A stretch of DNA of 64,000 nucleotides from Branchiostoma belcheri (GCF_001625305.1 NW_017804464.1:263840-327839); one strand, 5' to 3'. Positions 1-19,284 are shown, numbered from the stretch's first letter. Numbers and translations are program-made. The notes: generated by a model from the letters alone, not told the origin.

Positions 1-685
1 ACTAACAGATAACGCAGTATATGGCCTCTAGTCTTGGGGTGGATCGAATTAATGGACCAATTGACTTTTGTGTGGTATGATGACGTTTTAGTCAGAGATG
101 GGGTGTGAGCTAGTTTGAGGTTTACCTTTAGTGAGGTTGGTAGCGTGGCGGTCTCAGCCCCCTTGTACTAGTGCTTGTTGTAGAAGTTGTGAGTATAATA
201 GGCAATGCATTCTGACACTGATAACAAGAATCGTTGCTTGACATTTGCAATGTTCCCAGTCCCATGTGGCTATATCAGCCGACTGTGGCTACTAATGAAG
301 ACTTAAACCCTGGCCTTGCGCTAGGTCGTTACCATGGATAGAAATAACTGGAAAATACATCATGGACGACATGCAAATGTACATACTTACCCAGAATCCA
401 CTGTGTATCTTGTCACTTGTCAGTTTTTGCTGGCTACCTCTCTAATGTTTGCTGTAATTAGCCCTGCAGATCAGAAACAAACTGCCTGTTAGTTAACTAA
501 ATCCTGAATTAACCCAGTTTGTACAAAGTTTATGTCCTGGTACTTTCTGTTCTGTAACCTGTATAATGTTATGACTTAACATTTTTTTTGGTATGTCACT
601 CTGTTTATGCTTTCTTCTGCATACATTTGTGTATTGCTATAATGTCAAAACACAGTGATCCTCAATTATTATTATTATTTATCAG

Positions 686-833
686 GAATACAACTCATGC
701 TGCATTACAGAAAACTATCAAATCATGTCTTCATCCTGACTGTTGTACTTACTTGTACAAACACCTCCACTGCCTACTTTTGAAAATACCTCCTCTTGAA
801 AGAGAAATAAAAGACTTCCTGATACCACCATAG
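686..833 (+). CDS. Possible 3'-terminal coding exon of an unrecognised gene
   Basis: An AG acceptor (684-685) after an AT-rich tract opens a frame that runs 49 codons to a TAG at 831-833. The first base completes a split codon. The peptide is Leu/Cys/His-rich (it contains HPDCCTYLYKHLHCLL and IPPLEREIKDF) and ends in Ile-Pro-Pro. It looks more protein-like than the surrounding open frames, but I do not recognise the family. If real, the rest of the gene lies upstream of or at the window edge, and the 3' UTR could run to the AATAAA near 2300. It could also be a chance frame. Confidence 0.3.
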
Positions 834-3800
834 ATGTTTTGGACGACTCCTAACCTACTCTTGGGAAAAGTTAGAACATACAGCACATATATGGACTGAA
901 TGTAGTAGAATTTGTAGTACCTGTTAGACTAGAAGTGGCATCTTGTAGGGGGAGGGGATAGCACTCTAAACTTTATATCCCACAATTGAAATATTGATAT
1001 CTCCGATATCTGACAAACAAAAAGGCACAGCTAACAGTGTTCTAAGGTCCATCACTTTTTGTCTTTATTTGTGGGGATAAAGCATATTTTACATCAATTC
1101 AGTTAGGTAGATGCATCTCACCATGTGAGAATTTCCATTTCTTCATCTCAGAAGAAGAAACAAACAGTTGGCACTAACTACTACAGGTTTAGAGTGCTGA
1201 AGTCCCCCCCTCCTTTAGAAATGCCACTTGGTACCTCTCGACCTAATCCAGTCATTGTAGACCTGACCTTCGCAGGTTTAGGTAAAATCCTTGCTAACCT
1301 ACTCCGCACACAGTATGTCTGTCACGGGCACCAGCTTCAGCTTACAAGTTGAGGCACTAAACAGTGTTATTCTGTCAGTAGCGACCAGCCATGCAACAGA
1401 TGTGAATGTCAAGAGCATCGCCCCCTCCCCTTGTATTCTAACAAGTTTTAATATTGAGAACGTTCATGATTCATAAAACTTTTTAAATTGTACGCTTTTC
1501 CGTTGCCCTGAGGTATGCTACAATTTGCCTTGGCTTTCTCTTTAGTTCCTCATGAGTGCAACATTGAAATCAGTGACGCAGGTTTCCAGGCTGTAACATC
1601 CTTCTATTAGCCCGATGACCCAGAGTGGTATTTATACATCTACTGCATAGCTGGTCGCCCCGTACAACAGTTGTAAATGATACGTAATAAAACTACAATC
1701 CAATGTACATATCACAACTCCCAATTGTAAATAGGTACATACTCTCCTTAGGTAGGTTGGAATTCAGAACTGTTGCCTGGACTGGCATTCTATGGACTGT
1801 GTAACTGAAGGCTTGAATTTTGTTGGGTCAAACCAAATGAAGGGTTTGATTATTGAAACAGAACGTCATCTATGACAGTTAATCTATGTCAAAGTAATGA
1901 CAATAGTAATTGTATTGATAGAATGTACGTGTTAGAATAGCTGGAAGGACAATTCTCCTGTACATGTGTTATACATAGTATGTATTATATATAAACAATT
2001 TACGTATGTGTGTGGACTGCATGCTAGACAGGTATTGAGTAGGGAAGAACCAAGTATTTTTGGTGAGATTTTTTCCGTGTATTTGCACATTGTATGATAT
2101 GCAATTTCATGTGTGATGATCATGGAATATACTTCAGTGGCAGTACTATATGATTCAGTCAACTTCTCTTTCTATCTGTGTATGTTTTGGTGTCATAAAT
2201 GAACTTTTCTTGCCAATGCTGTGTGAAAGCTGGATGGTGTAATGTCGCAATTTCATGCCAGTTGTGGAATACTTGTCCCGGAGAGGACGCTTCAACATTC
2301 AATAAAAATTCCAACAGAAATGGTTGAAATCATGAACATCAACTTGTCATGGTGTTTTTTTATTACCCACAGTGGTTGATATAGGTAGGGTAGAAAAAAA
2401 TGTTTAATGCATATATAACAAAATATTAAAAGTCATGGCATATGTAGAATACTAGCAAAATATAGTACCTAATTCACAAATACATAGTTTCATATGATTG
2501 ATACTAGTAAGTCAATAAAAACTGGGTTCTTTGCTACACAACTAAGGACAGTAACTAGTGGAAAGGTTACCAAAAAATTGGAAGCTAAAATCATTTGGTG
2601 GTCTCTAGACCCTTAGTCATGTGGTAGACAGTAGGTTAGGACCACTACACAGTTCAAGAGCCAACTGCAATTGTTCTGCACCAAAGATGGTTGGGCTTAA
2701 TTTACAGTTAACTCAGGCTACATGAAGTATTTATGTGAAGTTGGAAAGGTGTGTAGAGCCCCGGAAGGTGAGGGTGGTGGGGGGTAGGTGTGTCTGCGTG
2801 GGGGAGGGGGGTGTCTCCCTTTGCCCTCCAGCGATTTGGACGCTTCCAGTTCAACACACATGTACCATGCAAACGAAATGCATTTCCTGTCACTCTGACA
2901 TGGCTAAATACACGATATCTAAGGGTGACCCCAAGAATTCACCAAGAATTCAAGACATTTCTAGCCTGGTGGAAAACCCTATTGCCTTATAAGGAGTATT
3001 TCATTTAATTTAAAGGGGAGCATTACATGCCCTGTATCTGTACCCCCTCCAGTCTTAAAAAGGAATATGCCAGAAGGTGACTCCATTTCAATACATTTCT
3101 AGCTAGGTGGAAAAAGCCTATTTCCTTATCAGTAATATTTCATTGAATTTGGAGGGGAGCATTAGACTCTACAAATGCAAATTTTCCTCACATGTGAAAC
3201 TGCTACCCCCTCCAGTTTTAAAGTGGAATATGCTATATAATAAAAACTGTATATATACAGCATAGGACAACTCAAGTGATATTCAATCCTGGCGTTTTGC
3301 CAGTTTTTCTCAGGGAACAGTTGGGTTGGAGAGGATTAAAAAATAATTATATGGCCCTCCGTGAAGAGAGCATGTTGTGCATTTGTAAATGATAGCAACG
3401 AGAGGATTGCATTACAATTAACAGTCCGGGTTTATACCCATACATTGAAATTCTAGTCAACAATTTGCCACCCACACAAAAATTAACACAAAGACTTGTC
3501 CAGGTCTCAGACAACTGCGAGCATATTTTGAATACCTTGATGTTATTAAACTAGAATGATTCAGCTATATCATAGTTATGTAGGTGTAGCCGAGGGTCCG
3601 GATGCTTCCTCGTAGGACACACCTATCATGTAGTCAGTCAAGCGTAACTAAAAACTGCACTGACAATAGGCTGAATCAAAGTGAACATAAATCATGCCTG
3701 GACTGCTAATAATTATATGTTTAACATGTTTAAATACAGTATCAACATGCAGGTATACATTTGAACTGGTTACACCTCACAATGTAACACATTGAAACAC

Positions 3801-4110
3801 GAAATCTTGCGATCAGGCCATATCAATTTGATTTGTTGGTTCTCGGTAATAAGGCGTGCTTGGCTAAATAAATTCTTGGTGACTGTCATTTCAAGATAAT
3901 GCATAATCTTCTGTCACTTGATGACTAATGACTGATTGTTTTTTTTTTGTGTGGTTTTGAGAAACAAGTAAAAACTTGGCCCAGCCTTAATAAGTTGGAG
4001 TGGCTGTGTAATCTTATTTCACCTGGGGAGAGCTCAGATCTTTCTACAGAACAATACTGAAGGGAAGTCTTGATGAAAGAGGGAACCTTTGGGAAAATTG
4101 ACCCAAACAA

Positions 4111-4350
4111 GGGACAATCCATTATAATCTCACCAGGGATCATATCAAAGGGACAATCCATTATAACTTCACCAGGGATCATATCAAAGGGACAATCCAT
4201 TATAATCTCACCAGGGATCATATCAAAGGGACAATGCATTATACTAGTAACTTCACCAGGGATCATATCAAAGGGACAATGCATTAGAACTTTACCAGGG
4301 ACCATGTCAAAGGGACAATACATTATAACCAACAAAAATTTTGTCATGAG
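4111..4350. repeat. 39-bp minisatellite, about six units
   Basis: Units starting gggacaatcc begin at 4111, 4150, 4189, 4228, 4273 and 4312. The period is exactly 39 bp except for one 6-bp insertion. Because 39 is divisible by three and the unit lacks stops, open frames of 98 (+) and 140 (-) codons appear with 13-residue repeats. I treat these as by-products of the minisatellite rather than genes. Confidence 0.9.
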
Positions 4351-4974
4351 TGGCGAAATGCCGTGAAATGCCGGAAAAACAGACGCTGGCTAAAATACCG
4401 AGTTGAGAACACCTTGGTCCAACCAACAAGAGAATCCATCAGTCAATTGAACACCCACTTTACAGACATTTTCTTTCTAATTTTCCGCTGACCCTTTTCA
4501 CATTTGACTTCACGCTTACATCAAATGTCAGTCGCTCGGTTACTGATGTCATAAGGATACTCCAGGCCATTTACCTTTGAATACCTGTCTGTCTGCCACC
4601 TTTGACAGTGTGAAACAAAGGTTTTGCTTCTTAACTCTGTACTTTTGTATCACATTTGTGCTGCACTTGTTAAATTCATTGACGGTCAAAAAAGAATTCA
4701 GTCAAAATCAAGGTGCTGAAGAAACAAGTGATTGTACTAGATGAGCCAAGTACGTAATAGACTAGTATTATCTGTTGTGACCCAGGCTTTAGCCCACTGG
4801 TGGTGACCTTTCCTTGATGCTTAACCTACTGTGCCATGATCTTTCAGTAGAAGTGTTACAAAACATCTTACAGCCCACATTCAAATGTCATAAAATAATC
4901 CAAGATACCACACCAGGGCTGTACCATTGTGTGAGCTGGGGAGGGTCAGGTTCACAAAGGGGAAGGGAAGGGCG

Positions 4975-5150
4975 TACTGTAAAATCTTGAAATATTTGTG
5001 GTATTTTTGTGTGCATGGCTTTCACGGTCACTTTTGTACCATGAACTTATCATTACCTTGGACAAATAATTTGCCAACTTTCCTTTTTCTTCCCCTGCTG
5101 CCACCACAAACATATAGTTCTGCAAACTTTTGCCATCTTGGCCTGTTTAA
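4975..5150. repeat. Dispersed repeat (family with 'acagtaaatcac...gtgaac' ends), copy 1
   Basis: This AT-rich stretch with cacggtcacttttgtacc and ccatgaac-type motifs resembles stretches at 32760-32995, 44440-44580, 45370-45540 and 55895-56125, in both orientations. The copies are diverged. The shared motifs suggest an old nonautonomous element, but no complete termini could be fixed here. Confidence 0.5.
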
Positions 5151-6129
5151 GACACTTGTGAGGTTATTTGAGGGCGAAATTTTACACATTTAATTGTGCA
5201 TGCTTTTTGCACACGCATACTTCGAAAGTAGCAGACTGTGTATAATTCCTTTCATAGAATCATTGTCTGTGACTGCATTGTGAACGACAAGTCGGCAGCC
5301 TAAGTCTAGATCTATATGGGCTCTACCAACAATACATAAGCTGTGATGTCGTGCAAAAACACTTAAGGTTAGATCACAAGGAAAGCATCGATAATAAGCA
5401 TAGTCTTTGCATCATTGTTGTCATCATTCAAAAATGGGGGCCCGCATTTTGTGAAGGTGTAATTATCTATTTTGATTTCATGTAACTCGTAATCTGGTAA
5501 TTCACTGTTGTGCATTGGATTGGCAGGTGGATGAAGTTAATCTAAGGCGTAAGGAGTGTATCTGAATTAACCACAATATAATACGCTGTACTGTAAATCA
5601 TGAAATAATCACAGCAGTTTTATTTCTGCAGTAACTCAATAGGTTAGAAGAATTTAGAACTACCAGGTTTTCTGAATCTGACTGCCCAGTCGAAAGAAAA
5701 CCAACCAAATCAACTGTATGTCCTTTCTAATTTCCAAGCAGATGTAAGGGTTCAGCTTGGTGTTGTATACATGTTTTTGCAGCATGACATCCTTTTAGTG
5801 GTCCACTTTTTATCTCGGACAAGATTACATGCTTTAGACATCATCTTTCTCAACCTTTGCCTTTCCAGAGAAAGTTGTCCTACTTTCTGCTCCCTGACAT
5901 GACCAAAGTTGGACTAGCCCTAACTTAATTGTCAGCCCTGTTTATTTTTGTTCCCTAGCAGAGTTCTGCTTTGAATCAGGAAGCAGCTTTAATTACCAAG
6001 GTTTATTTAGTGCTGACTACTGATACTTGCAGGGGTTCAAAAGTTGAGGCTGATAGGCCAACACTCTACCTTTTTGCACTACCAGTTTTAGGAAGGGGCA
6101 AGGTATTTACAGGTTCATTGTACTGTGGA

Positions 6130-6312
6130 AATTGCCCTAGCTCTTTTCGACAAACACATTGAACAGTGGACCATGCCTTTACGTACTGTCCTAAGGACTG
6201 CAACCCTTTCCAGTAGCATGCATGTCGGGTGAGCGACACAGCTGGGATTCAAACCTCTTAGTCCAGAGACAGGGTTGCTAGCCACTGGACTATGAATGCT
6301 ACATGGGTACCA
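6130..6312 (-). mobile_element. tRNA-derived SINE
   Basis: On the minus strand there is a tRNA-like head with an internal Pol III A box (TAGTCCAGTGG, complement of 6282-6292) and a B box (GGTTTGAATCC, complement of 6245-6255) at tRNA-like spacing. A non-tRNA body follows toward lower coordinates. The cloverleaf is not intact, so this is a SINE head, not a tRNA gene. The 3' end is not well defined. Confidence 0.65.
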
Positions 6313-6927
6313 ACAAACAAAACTTCCCTAAAGTCATTTGCTAAAAGCTTTGTATTACATTTGTACTTGTTGCTAGCACTTGAAAAGTCAGAAGAGCCCC
6401 CTAGCAGGCTACTTCATAAATGCAACATGGAAGCTATGCAACGGGGATGATAATGATTTACTGTAAAGATGATATTGCAACTAATTTTCTTTTTCCACTT
6501 ATCATTTTCGAGTTTGAAATACTTTATTTTCTCAGGTTGCCCACTAAGCAACCAAGATTTCACATTTCACACCTCTCTGAAGCAACCATAGAGGTAGAAG
6601 GGAACTACTCGATGAAGCAACAAAGCCAAAAGCTAGGTTGCTCATCAATATTTCAGGTTGCCACCAACCCTGGCTGTTTATTTTATGAGGCAAAGCTGTA
6701 TTAAAGCCAGGCCACCTGTAGATGTATCGCTCACATGCTGGCTGTGGCAGGACACAGTTCAGTACTTTGCATTAGGCAACCCAGCATCTCCGATAAGTCT
6801 CACACAGAAACCATTACTTGCCATGTCTAGAGTGTGAGTGCCAGTTTTTCGAATCCTGAAATGTTTAGGGTTGGTAACTCTGGTAATTGTAATCATGGCT
6901 CCATGACAGTTCCAGTCAGTGACTTCT

Positions 6928-9900
6928 TTATTTCAGCATCAGGGAACAGACATGTTCCCTGTAAACTCTTGCTAGTACTGTGCCTGTGAACTGCTCCTTC
7001 AGCTGATCTACAGTCCTGCACTCCACCACTTCAAACTGAGGGAACCTGGGGACAGACATAGAACACATGATCACTCTTACAATGTAAGAATCAAAGGGAA
7101 ACAAAGGTACAACGCCATTAGCCATGCACTTAAGGGTTTTATGTTGCATTCCCATGCAAGGGTTTTATTTTACATTCCTATGCATGGAAGGGTTTTATTT
7201 TACATTCCCTTGCAAGGGTTTTTATTTTATATTCCCATGCAGTGTAAACTGAGTCTACATAGCTTTAGAAAAGGTTTCTCTTTCTCTTTAAATGCAGAAG
7301 TTTTTCAGTACCTGACTGCTCCCTCCTGGACTTTCTCCTCCCACAGAACTGTCAGCATCCTCTCCTTACAGCTGCGGCCGGCCGAGTCCACGTCCACACT
7401 CCGTGTTCGCTGCCGAGTGATGTACTCCTGTAAACAGACAGAACAACAAACAACCATTTCCTTAGTGGTTCTCATAGAAAACTGAAAAACTGTCCTCTTT
7501 GAACCAAAATACAATTGTATCATAATACAATTGTATCATTCTTAAAGTATTTTTTACTGAAGTGATAAAAACACTAGACAACAAATTCAGCAAATTGCGC
7601 CCCCTGGATCCTCTAAAGTTGTCATGCTTTGGATAATATGTGAAACAAAATCAGGCTCGCTAGGACAATGCTAGATACCATAAGGTTTTATCTAATACAT
7701 ACCTTGATATTTTGGAGTGAGCCCAGCAGCAGTATGAGTATCAGTCTCTCCTGAAACAGTAGTCTGCCTGTCAACGACAGCTCCTTAGTCCACTTCACAA
7801 TCGTCTTGACATATTTCCCACGTGCCCTCATGTGGTCCAGATGGAGCAACGTCAACCACAAGTCTTCTTGAACCTCCCTCTGAGAGGAGCACTGCTTAGG
7901 TGTAGTACTACATACCTCTGTGGCCTGTTCAGTTTCTGGGATATGTTCTTCCAGCCATGTCATCAACTGTAGCACCATTGGTGCTTCGGGTAAAGTTCTG
8001 GCGTGGGTGGAAAGTTCCTGTTTCAGTCTGGAGATGGCGCAGCGTGAAAGGCTCGCCGACGACAGCGAGATGTCGGGGTGCACCCTGGGATAGCCCTCGG
8101 GGAGCGTGAAGGAAGCGGATAGCGATATCGTGTCGTGAAGACCGCGGCATTTTGTTGAGACACAAAACATGGGCACCCTCGCATCTATAATAGCATGAAG
8201 TAGTACACTTGGTGAGTCAAGAGGTATGAAAATAATGATATATAATGATTATGTTATAGATAGGGGTATAATTTTATTTGTGTCTCAAGTCCACTAATCA
8301 CATTCGTGCTAAGCTTATTAGGTTACCTTCATTATATGAGTTAAATTTAGATAAGTGCATTATATTATTATAGAGTTAAGCTTTGGTACGAAATATGTGT
8401 GAAGTTAGTAGCTGTGTTACAGGAAAAGTAGTGTACAATTATACAATTGAAATACAATACAATACAATTGTGCAAATCTTTACTGGTGTACTAGGCTACT
8501 ATTAGTCTGGGTGCCATCCTCTGCTAAGTTTCTGCCGGCTCCATAATGACACCGACTAGGTGGTAGGAAACTATGGAGGATTGCACCCAGGCTAATTAAA
8601 AACAGATCTCTTCAATTCATTCTACACCTACGCAAATGCATTGATCTGACTTTCTTCAGATCCTAATAATATATACATACATGTACCAGTACAAACTTGC
8701 TTCAAAAGAATCCTCCTCCATGATCCATTGTTGACAGAAGTACTATAGTCAATCAATAACCCATTACGTGGGAATGACACTCCAATTTTCCAGTGCCCCT
8801 TTCATAATGCCCCCCACCCCCACTGCAATCATAGATTTGGAATTAAAGGGAACTGTCAGGGAAGTTAAAATTCATTATGTTCTGCTTCAAAATCGCATTA
8901 GATTACCAGAGGAGGGCCCACATCAAAGCAGGGGCGGAAAGTAGATATCAAAGATGAAGTACACATATCAGACTTAAAGCTGTCCAGTAAAATCTTTTTC
9001 GGGGTAGTGCTGTTGCAAAGCAGATGGCATGCACCCAGACTAGCAAATTTTGCTGGTAGACTAAGCTTAGTTTAAATAATGGCACTTTTCTTTGTTCCAC
9101 TTTGTAATCGCATTAGATTACCAGATAGAAGAGCAGGGGCAGAGACTAGATAACAAAGGTGAGGTACACATATCAGAGTGAGACAATTGCAAGTTAAAGC
9201 CATCCAGTGTTCTAGCCACCCTGAATCCCAATTTTGTTTGACAGGGCAATTTCCTGCATTTTGAGAGGCAAATTTTGTTGGTAGACTTTTGAGCTTAGTT
9301 TAATGACAATTTTCTTTCCATATCTTTACATGATGATTTTTGTCCATGAAAGATGACAGCAAAATTCTGTCAAATGATAGGAAGACAGTTGCAATTGTTG
9401 GCTAGAAGTTCCAAGGAGGTTCAAAAGCTCCTTGCTAGAACAATGGGTTAGGTAGACATCAGAAATATCAGCACAGCTCCAATTTTACCTGCACTAATCT
9501 GCATGTGCAGGTGGTATTTCCCAAGGACGCAATGTAACCTCCTCCTGGTATTTCAAGACTAACATAAGTCATGGTCCCCTTTAGTCCATCCATATGAAAA
9601 GGGAACCGCTGAGATTCTGTAATACGTCCGTGGGCGGAGACACGGGAGTTTAGGCCGCGCTATCGGTGAGATAACATCTGGAGAGCTCAACGTTTTATGC
9701 AACCAGAGTTACACAACAGACAAGACAGCCTTAGCACTGCACTAACTTGATTTTGGACATCCCAAAGGAAACAGGAAGATGCTTAGGTAACTGGAAATGC
9801 AATTACAGGTATGCCCAAACTACCGGTACAACTTGATTTACATATCAAGGACACTTTACAGGGGTCAGTGACTTTGTCATGCTCACCCAGTTCCTTTTCC

Positions 9901-11701
9901 TTTCACAAGTGTTGATTAGTTTTGCTAGCTCATTCTAGTTCTAGTGACGCTGAAAAAGAGTAATGGGTGTCACTTAGAAATGTCGGGAAGTTATCTCTGT
10001 ATTCTATCCAATAGTAGAGTTTGAACTACCGGTACTCTAGTACACGTTTCTGCAATCTCAACAGTTTTCTGTAAATTGCAGGTGGGAATTTCAAGTCGTG
10101 GCTAAATTTATTATTAAATATATATAAATCACTGTATTAGCGTATTTTGGAGAAAGTTAAGACAATTGCTGCATTGGCTACCACCTATGGAGTATAAACG
10201 ATGTGATTAGTGGCAATGGTTTCTAAGAGCTTTTATTATGAACTTATGATACTTCTTATGACACTAAATTCTGAGTGGTGCAGGTAAAATTTGTCTGGTA
10301 ATTTTCAATGTTGCAGTACAGGTATGCAGAAAAAGTTTCCAGCCCTGCAGAAACTTCAAAGTACTCCACTTTAAGTTGGAAGTTCGAACTGTTTAAGATG
10401 CCTGAAGGCCGCACAGTTTTTCATCAGTAGTACCCTGTAGGTGTTGGTTTAAATGCCTCCCCCGGGGATGCTGTGTTTGGTGTGAGGTGCATAGAAATTC
10501 TGGCTTTGATCTGGAGACCGCGTGGTGCAATCGATGATGATGACTTACCGAACCAGTCCATCCTTGAACCGCCCACACAAAACACATTACCCACGCTTAG
10601 CTACAGTCATCTGCACCCAGAGCAGACAATAAAAGACATGGGGAGTCGGATTAAAAGTGGGATGAAATGCATATATAGCAAGTAAATGGAATCAAACACT
10701 CTCTGTACAATGAATTAATCTGGAAAAAAGTAAAGTACATGTGTAGTAGAAAAAAATGTATGCACTAAATCAAACTGGGAATAAAATCCTGACTGTTAGG
10801 ATGAATATTGTTATGTTTACAATTTTTTGTTAGTGTATTGACTAATGGTTGATAAGTGTGGTGGGTTTCTAAACATGCTCGACTCGATGGAGGTGTGGCT
10901 CTCCTAAATGTCCTATAAGGTCAGTCCTAAAACAAGATACCGCAAGCTTGATGTCCCATCTGAGAGGACGTGACTGGATTCTGTTAGGGACGACGTCCCT
11001 AACAGAATCTAGGTACTCATTTTTACCTGGGTCGAATGTGGTGCCTTTGTTTTCCCAAGGTTAACACCCTAAACCACAATCTTGACCATATCAAATTTCT
11101 ACAAAGTTAGAAATAGTTCAAGTTCAGTTTAATACTTTATTTAGTAGTCAACCAGAGACATTTGATAAGTGTGACATATTGTCACATGTAGGTGTGTACG
11201 TGCAGTGGGCGGGGTACACAGGACGGGTACAAAGTAGAGAAAGGGGTGGGACTTGCCTACACCTGTCCCTCTCCCCAATCCATCTCACTTCCACCCCCTC
11301 CACCCCCACAGTAGCAATAGACCTGCCCGTTTGGAACCCCACCACGCTATAACTGTCTCTTTAGACCGTTAAACACCCGCCACAGTCGCTACTTCAACTG
11401 ACATATAACCCCTGATGAATGATGGAAACCTATAAAGTAATTTTCTGCCACTTTTGCTGTCTGGAAGGGGGAGGGGCTTTGCAGGCCTGGTCACGCGTGT
11501 TCGGGACCGCCCACGCCTCCCCCGTAACTATTCCGTGGAGTGATCGTTTTTCAGGGTCAGGAACGGCACAAACGATTAGTTTTTCGGTTAGAGGTACCGA
11601 CCTGGCTCGCTGAGCATGCAGAACTCGCCATCGCCGCAGTAGATCGCCTGTAAAGCCTGAAGTTCGTCTGCAACATCTTCTGGAAGTCCTCCTCCCGCCA
11701 T
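6928..11701 (-). CDS. RWDD3: RWD domain-containing protein 3 (RSUME), complete
   Basis: Four exons join in phase: 11602-11701, 7703-8184, 7312-7427 and 6928-7045, giving 271 residues, about the length of the vertebrate protein (267). The N-terminal ~115 residues are the RWD fold (start MAGGGLPEDVADELQALQAI, then TLPEGYP). Exon 2 then carries the C-terminal conserved block containing LHLDHMRARGKYV, followed by LTGRLLF, and exons 3-4 carry VDVDSAGRSCKERM and QFEVVECRTVDQL. The first junction makes a split Asp codon. RWDD3 binds UBC9 and enhances SUMO conjugation, for example on HIF1A and IkB in mammals; this role is inferred from family. The start is the first ATG of exon 1, directly before the RWD helix. 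The 3.4-kb intron 1 and a short tandem repeat in intron 3 are notable. The stop codon lies inside an AATAAA. Confidence 0.93.
7132..7240. repeat. Short tandem repeat, ~28-30 bp x 4
   Basis: Four tandem units of the type gggttttattttacattccc...tgca lie inside RWDD3 intron 3, about 90 bp upstream of exon 4 in transcript terms. The unit is degenerate and has no recognised function. Confidence 0.75.
8505..8602. mobile_element. Foldback MITE, ~95 bp
   Basis: Terminal inverted repeats ttagtctgggtgccatcctc and the complement of gaggattgcacccaggctaa bracket a short core. Each end is flanked by TTA/TAA-like bases. It is a small nonautonomous DNA transposon in RWDD3 intron 1. Confidence 0.65.
9200..9400. 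repeat. Dispersed repeat family X3, copy 1
   Basis: This stretch shares the ordered motifs tgttggtagac, tttttgtcca, agatgac and gcaaaattctgtcaaatga with 38400-38600 and 43330-43640. The copies are diverged; no protein is encoded and termini are not clear. Confidence 0.55.
10977..11009. repeat. Perfect 33-bp palindrome
   Basis: Two perfect 16-bp arms (gattctgttagggacg and its complement) are separated by a single A. The arms contain TTAGGG and CCCTAA facing one another. It lies in RWDD3 intron 1 and would form a strong hairpin. Confidence 0.9.
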
Positions 11702-12321
11702 TTCTGGGGTTTAAACCGTTTTAACCACCGCAACAAAACAACAAGGAGTTCATTATTCAGTAGACGAATGCAAATGTTCCAACTCTAAGTTAAGCTGCTA
11801 ATTTAAAACAATCAATAATGTTTATTTGTTTATTTATTGTAGGTGTGTGATTCAAAATGGTGTTTTTGAGTATAACAAATGAATATGAGGTATGTATTTG
11901 TTACGTTTTGATGTTGATCCAGAAATGGAAGAGTTCACATATAAGGTTACCATAGGGGCGCTACTAATATTATGAATATTATTCAGCCAACAAGCAATTG
12001 CTTTTACGGCAGGTTAATATCACTTTTTATTTATTATTCACATTTAAAATGTTTACATATTCACTACTAGAACTTTAACGTCCTAGGTTTTCAGTACATA
12101 TTATTAATAATTAAAAATTTCGACCTTTCCGCTATATGGTACATTCCACCTAGGTTTGTTGGACTTTGATGCTTGATGTCCAAGTCTAGCTTTGCAAATG
12201 TGGAATTTGCAACTGTATAAAGCCACTCAAGTAAAGAAAGTGTGATCAAAAATCATGCCGTGCTATCAATACTAAGTAAATCGGTGACATTACAAGAACA
12301 GCGATTTGAAGCCAAGAAACG
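11702..12321. promoter_or_regulatory. Divergent intergenic promoter region between RWDD3 and CYP4
   Basis: The two start codons face away from each other across 620 bp, so this interval should hold both promoters. It is AT-rich, with no CpG island and no convincing TATA box at a fixed distance from either start. A tataaagcc stretch about 105 bp upstream of the CYP4 ATG (near 12217) is a possible TATA element. Promoter function is inferred from position only. Confidence 0.5.
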
Positions 12322-18405
<6,084 letters not shown>

Positions 18406-19284
18406 GAGGAAAGGAAGAAATGAAAATTCTCTCACTAGTACTCTCTCACTGTTGATTCAGGGATTTGATTTGACTTATTGGAATTGTAACAGTACAAAAC
18501 ATGTGGGACACAGGCAGCTGTTGCTGGTGTTTTGTCCCACACATTACAAACACATACAAAAATATAATTAGATTTGGTGCTTACTAATAAAAGGACAATA
18601 ACAACAAAGTACATCTTAACTACTGCTATGTATCAGTCCACTAGCTTGATAGCTACTTCCTGTCGATATGAGCTCTAGACCATAACTATGTGCACAATAA
18701 ATTAGAGATTGTTAGTATATTACCACATAATTCCACCAATACAAATGTGTTGTACTGTTATGGTCTTGCTTGAAAATGAATGGCAAATTGATGGCCAGAC
18801 CTACCCAGAATTGCTAGAGTCACACTTAGCAGTGTGGTCCATGAATTTACACATTAATCATGTCTTAAGAGGTATGGTAAGCACTGGAAATACTAAGTAC
18901 TTCACAATATATTTGATCGGCCCATTTACAGAAGTACAATGAATAGTGACTTATCAATGTGCTTTGAGAAAAATATCTGAGACCTGTACCAGAAAATGTT
19001 AACGTTAGTTCTGTGCCAAATACATGTAGATACCTAAAAATATAAGTTAAGTTTGGAATGCTGGTTATGATTTAAAATTTGTCAAATCATTGGCGGTATG
19101 TTTCAGTGTGATTTGTGTAAGGAAGTGAAATATTAAAGACTATCAGAATTCCAAGAAGAGTGTTATATATTTTATTGCTTAGACCAGAGCATGCAACAGA
19201 ATATAATAATAAATGCACTCCAGGCCAGTTCCACAGGTAAATGTGACCCTGCAGTTTGGAGACAAATCGCCAGACGCCACTGCT

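Larger units (their letters stand above)
834..6927. other. No recognised gene; probable 3' UTR then repeat-bearing intergenic DNA
   Basis: I find no recognisable coding exon here. A consensus AATAAA near 2300 (+) could end the transcript of the preceding exon. The stretch also holds a 39-bp minisatellite (about 4111-4350), a copy of a dispersed repeat near 4975-5150, a fragment of the Harbinger-like MITE terminus near 3813-3857, and a tRNA-derived SINE (about 6130-6312), listed separately. Confidence 0.6.

Noticed and set aside
3925..4347. 140-codon minus-strand and 98-codon plus-strand ORFs
   Set aside because: They arise from a 39-bp minisatellite without stops; the flanks lack gene-like features.
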